A DNA stretch of 5,682 bases. Origin: Acidobacteriota bacterium (GTDB lineage Bacteria > Acidobacteriota > Terriglobia > Terriglobales > Acidobacteriaceae). Below the pieces are notes generated by a model. It did no database searches and was not told the origin of the DNA. It saw nothing but the letters and a program-made list of their open reading frames with translations. The translations under genes were made by a program, and so were the position numbers. Positions 1 to 5,237 of the stretch are shown here, piece after piece (position 1 is the first letter of the stretch; the number at the start of each line of letters is the position of its first letter). The stretch lies in contig JAKBAG010000191.1 in the NCBI GenBank assembly GCA_021809235.1, forward strand, positions 1-5,682, read 5' to 3'.

Positions 1-434
1 CAAGCGTGTGGATGAACGCGGTGCTGCGTGGGGATGTGCATGCGATCCGCATTGGGAAGGGATCGAATGTGCAGGATTGCGCGGTGTTGCATGGGCAGCG
101 GAACCTGTATGCGGTGACGGTGGGGGATATGGTCACGATTGGGCACAATGCGACGGTGCATGGTTGCACGGTGGAGGATGCGGTGCTGATCGGGATTGGA
201 GCGCGGGTGCTGAACAACTGCCGCATCGGCGAAGGGTCGATCGTGGCCGCAGGAGCTGTGGTGCCGGAGGGTACGGTAGTGCCGCCGCGGACGCTCTGGG
301 CCGGGGTTCCGGCACGGATGCGGCGCTCGCTCGAGGACAAGGATCGGGAGTTGATCCTGCAGTATGCGCGGAATTACCTGGATTACACAGCGGTGTATCT
401 GGCAGAAGAAAAAGCGGTTCAAGGCCGAGCCTGA
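1..434 (+). CDS. gamma carbonic anhydrase family protein (5' end cut by window)
   Basis: This is a left-handed parallel beta-helix (hexapeptide-repeat) protein of the gamma carbonic anhydrase / YrdA-PaaY family. Bona fide members hydrate CO2 at a trimer-interface metal site, while many bacterial members have unproven activity. The frame is open at the left edge: the codon before the GTG at 6 is Ser, giving SVWMNAVLRGD, the conserved family start of the helix. About 30-35 N-terminal residues are therefore probably missing, and the GTG at 6 is not the start. Numbering from that GTG, the three expected metal-ligand histidines are present: H29 (in AVLHG), H47 (IGHN) and H52 (ATVHG). So are R8, D10, Q23 and D24, which match the conserved active-site Arg/Asp/Gln/Asp. 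Hexapeptide turns (IGKGSN, IGIGAR, IGEGSI) run to about residue 100. A C-terminal helix follows (about 107-135). The product is cytosolic. The stop codon lies within a terminator hairpin. Confidence 0.93.
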   Translation, partial: SVWMNAVLRGDVHAIRIGKGSNVQDCAVLHGQRNLYAVTVGDMVTIGHNATVHGCTVEDAVLIGIGARVLNNCRIGEGSIVAAGAVVPEGTVVPPRTLWAGVPARMRRSLEDKDRELILQYARNYLDYTAVYLAEEKAVQGRA

Positions 435-443
435 ACCGCTTTT
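410..443. terminator. bidirectional intrinsic terminator at the convergent junction
   Basis: AAAAGCGGTTCA (410-421) and TGAACCGCTTTT (432-443) form a perfect 12-bp inverted repeat. Inside it, GGC (423-425) can pair with GCC (429-431) around a CGA triloop. The flanking A/T tracts give a U-run on both strands: TTTT on the plus strand, and TTTTTCTTCT when read on the minus strand. It therefore suits both the carbonic anhydrase gene (+) and the desaturase gene (-, stop at 462). The 5' arm lies in the last codons of the carbonic anhydrase gene and its TGA stop (432-434) starts the 3' arm. Confidence 0.88.
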
Positions 444-461
444 CGCAGGTGGATGGGTAGT

Positions 462-1433
462 TTAAGCGCCAGCCGGGCGAGGATTGGCCTTGTCGTAACG
501 GGCCACCTGGATCTTACGCGCCAGTCCAACTTTGCTCATGAGCCAGATGAGCCAGAAGTTGGGGTCCAGCTCATACCATGCGAGGCCGTGACGGGCCGAG
601 ACCGGATGCGCGTGGTGGTTGTTGTGCCATCCCTCGCCGCCGGTGACCATGGCCACGAGCAGGTTATTGCGCGAGTCATCGCGGGTGGGAAAGCGGCGCT
701 TACCCCACATGTGAGTGGCGGAGTTGACCAGCCAGGTGGCGTGAAGACCGAGCGTGACGCGAAGGAAGATGCCCCAGAGAACCAGCTTGAAGCCGCCCAT
801 CAGGCTGTGATCGACAATGGAGCCGCCAGCCAGCAGCAGCAGGCCGCAGACAACCAGGGTCATGTAGTGGTACTTGCTGATCCAGACATGAAAGCGATCC
901 CGGGCAAGATCCGGTGCATAGCGGGCCAGGGCTGTGGACTGGGCATGCATGCTGCGACCCAGCACAAGCCAGCCGATATGCGCCCACCAGGGACCTTCCT
1001 TGGGGGTGTGCGGATCGCCGGGGTGGTCACTGTTCTGGTGGTGAACGCGATGAACGGCCACCCAGAAGATGGGTCCGCCCTCAAGCGCAAGCGTGGCGCA
1101 GACGGTGAGCAGGTACTCGACCCACTTTGGCGTCTGGAAGCCTCGATGGGTGAGCAGGCGGTGGTAGCAGACACCGATGCCAAAGTTGATGGCCAGCAGC
1201 CAGAGAACGGCGGCCACAGCCAGCCGCTGCCAGCTGAAGCAAAACAGCGCAGCCACGGCGCCAACGTGGAAGATGACGATGAAAATCGCAGTGACCCAGT
1301 TGATGCCGTGCCCATTGACATCACGGCCCATACGCAGTTCGTCACGTTTGCGTGAGGTTATGTCCTGTTGCTCATGCAGGGCGTTGGAGTTCAGGCTGCC
1401 TGGTGCAACCATATGGGACGGTGATGACGGCAT
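462..1433 (-). CDS. membrane fatty acyl (acyl-CoA-type, delta-9-like) desaturase
   Basis: This is a membrane di-iron fatty acid desaturase of the acyl-CoA desaturase / DesC-OLE1 family. It inserts a cis double bond into acyl chains using O2 and an external electron donor. The 323-residue length fits bacterial members. All three histidine boxes are present: HRLLTH (91-96), HRVHH (128-132) and HNNHH (270-274). The extra ligand-type His of NSATHMWG (241) and the conserved SDHPGDPHTP stretch are also there. Hydrophobic segments lie at about 44-66, 70-89, 108-126, 190-205 and 212-233. No cytochrome b5 domain is fused, so a separate ferredoxin or similar donor is inferred. The frame stays open to an ATG at 1652, but the extra 73 residues are Arg/Cys/His-rich and unlike the family. 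A promoter candidate at 1485-1513 also lies inside that extension. The ATG at 1433 has AGGA about 10 bases upstream and is preferred. The regiospecificity (delta-9) is inferred from the family. Confidence 0.93.
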   Translation of the reverse strand: MPSSPSHMVAPGSLNSNALHEQQDITSRKRDELRMGRDVNGHGINWVTAIFIVIFHVGAVAALFCFSWQRLAVAAVLWLLAINFGIGVCYHRLLTHRGFQTPKWVEYLLTVCATLALEGGPIFWVAVHRVHHQNSDHPGDPHTPKEGPWWAHIGWLVLGRSMHAQSTALARYAPDLARDRFHVWISKYHYMTLVVCGLLLLAGGSIVDHSLMGGFKLVLWGIFLRVTLGLHATWLVNSATHMWGKRRFPTRDDSRNNLLVAMVTGGEGWHNNHHAHPVSARHGLAWYELDPNFWLIWLMSKVGLARKIQVARYDKANPRPAGA

Positions 1434-1484
1434 ACTTCGGTGTTCCTGCTTCCTTACGTTGTTGTGGGATAAGCCACTGCAACG

Positions 1485-1513
1485 ATTGTACCGGGGATGG
1501 GGTGGGAGTCCAA
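1485..1513 (-). promoter_or_regulatory. sigma70-type promoter candidate for the desaturase gene
   Basis: Read on the minus strand, TTGGAC (1513-1508) is followed by a 17-base spacer and TACAAT (1490-1485). The -10 matches the consensus at 5 of 6 positions and the -35 only at its TTG, but the spacing is ideal. The predicted transcript start is near 1478, leaving a leader of about 45 bases before the ATG at 1433. This is by-eye evidence only. Confidence 0.5.
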
Positions 1514-1521
1514 GGGAATCG

Positions 1522-1533
1522 TGCCAAATGGCA
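1522..1533. repeat. short dyad upstream of the desaturase -35 (possible operator)
   Basis: TGCCA-AA-TGGCA is a 12-base inverted repeat with 5-bp arms. It lies 8 bases upstream of the proposed -35 of the desaturase promoter, a typical place for a regulator site. No known regulator motif is recognised, and arms this short can arise by chance. Confidence 0.25.
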
Positions 1534-1555
1534 TGGAACTTCTGCGTGGGGCAGC

Positions 1556-1575
1556 GGTTCCGGAACAGGTTCCGG
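1556..1575. repeat. GGTTCCGG dyad and direct repeat upstream of the desaturase gene
   Basis: CCGGAAC (1560-1566) and GTTCCGG (1569-1575) form a 7-bp inverted repeat separated by two bases. GGTTCCGG also occurs twice as a direct repeat (1556-1563 and 1568-1575). The element is about 125 bases upstream of the desaturase ATG and about 45 upstream of its proposed -35. It could be an operator for a dimeric regulator or just a small stem. No regulator is encoded in the window. Confidence 0.35.
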
Positions 1576-1646
1576 CGTTTCCACATTCGGCACTTGCAAG
1601 GGCGATCCGGCAGATGAAGGAAGCGCAGATGGAAGGCAAACATGGA

Positions 1647-1679
1647 CAGCAACCGGAGCCGGGTCCTCCGAGATTGCTG
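1647..1679 (-). terminator. weak terminator-like hairpin after the exporter gene
   Basis: On the minus strand, just after the exporter TGA (1688-1686), CAGCAA and CGGAG pair with CTCCG and TTGCTG around a 7-base loop. This gives 11 bp with a small 3-by-1 internal loop. The bases that follow (TCCATGTTTGCCTTCC) are only mildly T-rich, so it is at best a poor intrinsic terminator. It could also be a 3'-end stabilising hairpin. Confidence 0.35.
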
Positions 1680-1685
1680 CCGGAA

Positions 1686-3335
1686 TCAGTGCATGGCAAT
1701 ATCGCTGTTGCCGCCTGCCGGGCGATTCTTGCTTAGCAGGAAGGCAAGCAGAATCATGCCGATGGACATCCAGAAAAGCATTTTGAAGACATCAACATAG
1801 GCCTGCATGGCGGCCTGGCGGTTCAGTTCGCCGTAAATGGAGGCCATGGCCGCAAAACTGCCGTTGGAAGAGCCGAAGCTTTGGTTCAGCAAGCCGGTAC
1901 TGCCGCCGAGAGCATTGGCATACGGAATCCGCAGCGTGGTCATCTTTTCCTGCAGCAGGGCCTGGTGGTGCATGGACTGATTGGTGACGGCCGCGCCGGT
2001 GATCGCGATGAAGATGCTGCCGCCGATGTTGCGGACGAAGTTAATAAGGCCTGCGACCTGGTTACTCTGCTCGCGGGGAATGCCGACGTAGGCGGCCGTG
2101 GTGATGGAGATGAAGCAGAAGGGGATGGGCAGCATCTGCACGACGCGGAGCATGGAGGCGTTGAAGAAGCTCATGTCCAGCGTGAGCTGCCGCGTGGTGT
2201 ACCAGTAGGAAAGCGCGAAGAAGAAGAAGCCGACTGCGGCAATGTAGCGAGCCGGATACTTGCTGGTGGTCCAGCCGGCAAAGGGCATGACAAAGACCAG
2301 GGCCAGGCCGCCGGCAGTAAGTGCTTCGCCGGCGTTGGTGGCCGTGTAGCCGAGCAGGGACTGGAGCATCTGCGGCTGTAGAACAGTGCTGGCGTTGAGC
2401 ACGCCTCCGACCAGCGCCATGAGGAAGCAGCTGATGGCGAAGTTCTTGTATTTGTAGAGGCGCAGGTTGATGAGCGGATTTTTCTGGCGCAGCTCCCAGA
2501 CGATAAGCGCGATGAGGCCGCCGACGAAGAGCACGGCAAAAAAGCGGATGAAGCCTGAGGAAAACCAGTCATTCTCCTCACCCTTGTCGAGCATGATCTG
2601 CATGCCACCCATGGCAAGACTGAGGAAGGCCAGTCCCATGAAGTCCATGTTGAACAGATGCTTGCGATGGGGGATGATCCAGGGTGGATCATCGACCATG
2701 CGGGTGACCAGCACATAGGCCAGGATGCCCACCGGAATGTTGATGTAGAAGATCCATCGCCAGGAGTAGCTGTCTGTGATCCAGCCGCCAAGTGTGGGGC
2801 CAATGGACGGAGCCAGCACGGCAACCAGCCCGTAGAGCGCGAAGGCCTGCCCGCGATGTTTCTCGTCGAAGGAATCAGCCATGATGGCCTGGGCCATGGG
2901 CTGAAGTCCACCGCCGCCGGCGCCCTGCAGCACACGGCAGAGCAGCAGGATGGGCAGCGTGGGCGCGATGCCGCAGAGGAAGCTGGAGACCGTGAAGATG
3001 GTGATGCAGAGCAGGAAGAAGTTCTTGCGGCCCATCAGATTCGAGGCCCATCCGCCGAGCGGAAGCACGATGGCATTGGAGACCAGATAACTGGTGAGCA
3101 CCCAGGTGCCCTCGTCCGTGCTGGCGCCAAGGTTGCCGGCGATATGCGGCAGGGCAACGTTGGCGATGGAGGTATCCAGCACCTCCATGAAAGCCGCCAG
3201 CGCAACCGTCATGGCAATCAGCCAGGGGTTGGCACGTGGCTTCCAATGGGCATGGAGATCGACGGAGGGATTTTCTACGGTGCGTTCCATCGCGGCGGAG
3301 TCGTCTGCCGGAATGACGTCACTGGGGGTAGCCAT
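1686..3335 (-). CDS. DHA2-family (EmrB/QacA-type) 14-helix MFS drug exporter
   Basis: This is an inner-membrane major facilitator superfamily proton-driven exporter of the DHA2 (EmrB/QacA) type, probably moving hydrophobic drugs or toxic lipophiles; its substrate is unknown. The 549 residues contain about 14 hydrophobic segments, from about 38-60 to about 517-535. Family landmarks appear in order: LDTSIANVALP (53-63), motif A as GGWASNLMGRK (94-104), motif B Arg in CRVLQGAGGGG (133-143), motif C as APSIGPTLGGW (175-185), then SWRWIFYINIPVG (191-203). A long polar loop (about 451-515) lies between the last two helices, as in EmrB-like proteins. The frame extends upstream to 3467, but those residues look non-coding. 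The ATG at 3335 (MATPSD, weak AGAG 5 bases upstream) is preferred over one at 3353, and neither has a strong ribosome site. No HlyD/EmrA membrane-fusion gene is adjacent. It sits between guaB and the desaturase gene with wide gaps on both sides. Confidence 0.93.
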   Translation of the reverse strand: MATPSDVIPADDSAAMERTVENPSVDLHAHWKPRANPWLIAMTVALAAFMEVLDTSIANVALPHIAGNLGASTDEGTWVLTSYLVSNAIVLPLGGWASNLMGRKNFFLLCITIFTVSSFLCGIAPTLPILLLCRVLQGAGGGGLQPMAQAIMADSFDEKHRGQAFALYGLVAVLAPSIGPTLGGWITDSYSWRWIFYINIPVGILAYVLVTRMVDDPPWIIPHRKHLFNMDFMGLAFLSLAMGGMQIMLDKGEENDWFSSGFIRFFAVLFVGGLIALIVWELRQKNPLINLRLYKYKNFAISCFLMALVGGVLNASTVLQPQMLQSLLGYTATNAGEALTAGGLALVFVMPFAGWTTSKYPARYIAAVGFFFFALSYWYTTRQLTLDMSFFNASMLRVVQMLPIPFCFISITTAAYVGIPREQSNQVAGLINFVRNIGGSIFIAITGAAVTNQSMHHQALLQEKMTTLRIPYANALGGSTGLLNQSFGSSNGSFAAMASIYGELNRQAAMQAYVDVFKMLFWMSIGMILLAFLLSKNRPAGGNSDIAMH

Positions 3336-3643
3336 ACGAACTCTGAGCCTCATAAATGCCGGACGGGGTAATGCCCGGGCTGCGCACGGCAATCCCGATG
3401 CGCGAATGAAAGTGCCAAATCGTGAAGCGAACGAGCCCAGCGCGGAAAGTGCGCAAGGCAACCGCAAACAGGGACTGCAGTACGGAGAATCGCTCCTGCA
3501 AAGGCACGCATTGCAGAAAGCAGTTGCATGGAGGCTTGTCCGACAATAACGACTGGAACTGCGGTTGGCCCCGCTCTGCTGCAGTGTTTCTGTACTAAAG
3601 AAGAGATGCGCAGCAGCAGGCGGGGATGCAGAAATCCGCGGCT
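3336..3643. other. 308-base intergenic region between guaB and the exporter gene
   Basis: I see no credible gene here. Open frames crossing it are shadows or out-of-frame extensions and give Arg/Ser/Pro-rich translations without family features. It must hold the 3' end of the guaB transcript and the exporter's leader. No clear -35/-10 pair or U-tract terminator could be picked out by eye on the minus strand. A long imperfect inverted repeat occupies 3569-3625. A smaller GGAG/CTCC stem flanked by TGCA/TGCA lies at about 3477-3500. Confidence 0.6.
3569..3625. repeat. imperfect 13-bp inverted repeat 18 bases after the guaB stop
   Basis: CCCCGC (3569-3574) plus CTGCTGC (3576-3582) pair with GCAGCAG (3613-3619) plus GCGGGG (3620-3625), with T3575 bulged. 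The loop is 30 bases and can form a small inner TTCT/AGAA stem. It starts 18 bases beyond the guaB stop on the minus strand. No T-run follows the second arm (CCAACCGC), so it is not a standard intrinsic terminator. A transcript-end protecting structure is possible. Confidence 0.4.
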
Positions 3644-5155
3644 CTACTCGACGTGATAATTGGGGGCTTCGCGGGTGATGATGACGTCGTGAACGTGGCT
3701 CTCGCGGAGTCCGGCGCTGGAGATGCGGACAAAACGTGCATTCCGCTGAAGCTCATCGATGGAGGAGCAGCCGAGATAGCCCATGCCGGAACGCAGTCCT
3801 CCGACCAGCTGCTGCACCATGGCCTCGAGCGGTCCGCGATAGGGTACTCGGCCCTCAATGCCTTCGGGGACAAACTTGGCCAGGCGGTTCTGGCTGGAAC
3901 GCTCGCGCTGCACGACATTTTCCGTGCCATCCTCGCTACCGTTGCTCTGGAAGTAACGTTCGCTGGAGCCGAGCGCCATGGCCGTCAGCGAGCCCATGCC
4001 GCGATAGCTTTTGAAGGAGCGGCCCTGGTAGAGGATGGTCTCGCCCGGGCTTTCATCCACGCCGGCAAAGAGGGAGCCAATCATGACGGAACTGGCACCG
4101 GCGGCAATCGCCTTGGTGATTTCCCCGGAGTATTTGATGCCACCGTCGGCGATGACGGGAATGCCGCGCTCCTGTGCTGCCCGCCATGCCTCGGCAATGG
4201 CGGTGATCTGCGGCATTCCGGCACCGGTGACCACGCGCGTGGTGCAGATGGAGCCGGGGCCGAAGCCGACCTTGATGGCATCGGCGCCGGCATCAATGAG
4301 GGCCAGAGCGCCATCGTAGGTGGCTACGTTGCCAGCCAGAAGGCCGACCTCGGGGAAGGCCTTCTTGACGGCTGTGACTGCCTCCAGCACCCGCGAAGAG
4401 TGGCCGTGCGCGGAGTCAATGGCCAGAACGTCACAGCGTGCACGAACCAGCTCGGCGGCACGTTCCAGATAGTCTCCGGTTGCGCCGATGGCGCCGCCAA
4501 CGCGCAGACGGCCCTTGCTGTCCTTCGAGGCGTTGGGATACTTGAGCTTCTTCTGAATGTCCTTGACGGTGATCAGGCCCTTGAGTTCGTACTGATCGTT
4601 GACCACCAGAAGCTTTTCCACGCGATGCTGATGGAGGATCTGTTCGGCTTCTTCAAGCGTGGTGCCGACGGGAACGGTGATCAGGTTCTCCCGGGTCATC
4701 ACGTTGTTGATGGGGATGTCCGAGCGGGTTTCGAAGCGGAGATCGCGATTGGTGAGGATGCCGACCAGACGCTTGCCGCGGGTGACAGGGACGCCAGAGA
4801 TTTTGTAGCGGCGCATGACCTCAAGCGCTGCCGAGATGGGCTGGTCCGGCTCGATGGTGACCGGATCGACGATCATGCCGCTCTCCGAACGCTTGACCTT
4901 ATCGATCTCTCCGGCCTGCTCCGGGATGGTGAGATTGCGATGCACGATGCCAATGCCGCCCTGCTGCGCCATGGCAATGGCCATGCGTGATTCGGTAACC
5001 GTGTCCATGGCGGCGGAGATCAGCGGCGTGTTCAGCGTGATCCGCGCAGTGAGCTGGGTCTGGGTGCTCACCTGGGTCGGGACTACATCCGAGTAGGCAG
5101 GGACCAGCAGGACATCGTCGAAGGTGAGAGCTTCCGGCAGAGGAGAATTCAGCAT
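3644..5155 (-). CDS. guaB: inosine-5'-monophosphate dehydrogenase
   Basis: The enzyme oxidises IMP to XMP with NAD+, the rate-limiting step of guanine nucleotide synthesis, as a cytosolic tetramer or octamer. The 503-residue protein is a TIM barrel interrupted by tandem CBS domains. The barrel opens with EALTFDDVLLVPA (8-20); the CBS pair spans about 96-205 (SGVPVT and VEKLLVV blocks). It is followed by DSAHGHS (247-253), the catalytic loop GPGSICTTR with Cys304, the IMP phosphate site ADGGIKYSG (336-344), YRGMGSL (384-390) and the flap VPEGIEGRVPY (429-439). The residue before GPGS is GFG rather than the more common GIG/GVG. The segment between RYFQ (400-403) and VPEGI is 24 residues (404-428 region), clearly longer than in the E. 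coli enzyme. The frame stays open to 5206, but the ATG at 5155 gives MLNSPLPEALTFDD, matching the usual family N-terminus. The ribosome site is a weak AAAGAG. It lies 82 bases downstream of obg. Confidence 0.97.
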   Translation of the reverse strand: MLNSPLPEALTFDDVLLVPAYSDVVPTQVSTQTQLTARITLNTPLISAAMDTVTESRMAIAMAQQGGIGIVHRNLTIPEQAGEIDKVKRSESGMIVDPVTIEPDQPISAALEVMRRYKISGVPVTRGKRLVGILTNRDLRFETRSDIPINNVMTRENLITVPVGTTLEEAEQILHQHRVEKLLVVNDQYELKGLITVKDIQKKLKYPNASKDSKGRLRVGGAIGATGDYLERAAELVRARCDVLAIDSAHGHSSRVLEAVTAVKKAFPEVGLLAGNVATYDGALALIDAGADAIKVGFGPGSICTTRVVTGAGMPQITAIAEAWRAAQERGIPVIADGGIKYSGEITKAIAAGASSVMIGSLFAGVDESPGETILYQGRSFKSYRGMGSLTAMALGSSERYFQSNGSEDGTENVVQRERSSQNRLAKFVPEGIEGRVPYRGPLEAMVQQLVGGLRSGMGYLGCSSIDELQRNARFVRISSAGLRESHVHDVIITREAPNYHVE

Positions 5156-5169
5156 AATCTCTTTCGATG

Positions 5170-5196
5170 CGCGGCGGCGGGAAAAGAATCGCCGCG
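5170..5196 (-). other. GC-rich hairpin in the guaB leader
   Basis: On the minus strand, CGCGGCG (5196-5190) can pair with CGCCGCG (5176-5170) around a 13-base loop containing TTCTTTT; an alternative register exists because of the GCC/GGC repeats. It lies between the candidate -10 and the guaB ATG at 5155, ending about 14 bases before the start codon. No T-run follows, so it is not a terminator for obg. It might shape guaB leader folding or be incidental to the GC-rich sequence. Confidence 0.35.
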
Positions 5197-5208
5197 GCGG
5201 ATTCACTT

Positions 5209-5214
5209 ATTGTA
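5209..5214 (-). promoter_or_regulatory. candidate -10 hexamer for guaB
   Basis: TACAAT is read on the minus strand in the obg-guaB gap. It matches the sigma70 -10 consensus at 5 of 6 positions and is the same hexamer as in the desaturase promoter candidate. Bases 16-18 upstream (CCTGCC, TCCTGC, ATCCTG) are not a recognisable -35. It would give a leader of about 45-50 bases. guaB may also be transcribed from upstream of obg. Confidence 0.33.
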
Positions 5215-5237
5215 GCGGACGGTTGGCTACGGCAGGA

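Noticed and set aside
453..1355. A 300-codon plus-strand open frame opposite the desaturase gene
   Set aside because: It is the antisense shadow of a gene with all three histidine boxes. The translation has no recognisable domain.
1556..1575. LexA (SOS) box upstream of the desaturase gene
   Set aside because: The GAAC and GTTC half-sites are separated by 2 bases, not the 4 of the CGAAC-N4-GTTCG type box.
2658..3549. Plus-strand open frames opposite the exporter N-terminus and the gap beyond it
   Set aside because: They are shadows of the exporter coding sequence, low in hydrophobic structure and rich in Gly/Asp/His or Arg/Ser. They show no family motif and no ribosome site I would trust.
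3626..4990. A 454-codon open frame on the plus strand opposite guaB
   Set aside because: It lies entirely antisense to a clearly recognisable IMP dehydrogenase and its translation (Gly/Ala/Asp-rich) resembles no family. Long antisense frames are expected in GC-rich genes with biased third positions.
5156..5237. Possible purine or guanine riboswitch in the guaB leader
   Set aside because: The leader is too short (about 50 bases from the likely start) and shows only a simple GC-rich hairpin, not the three-way junction of a purine riboswitch.
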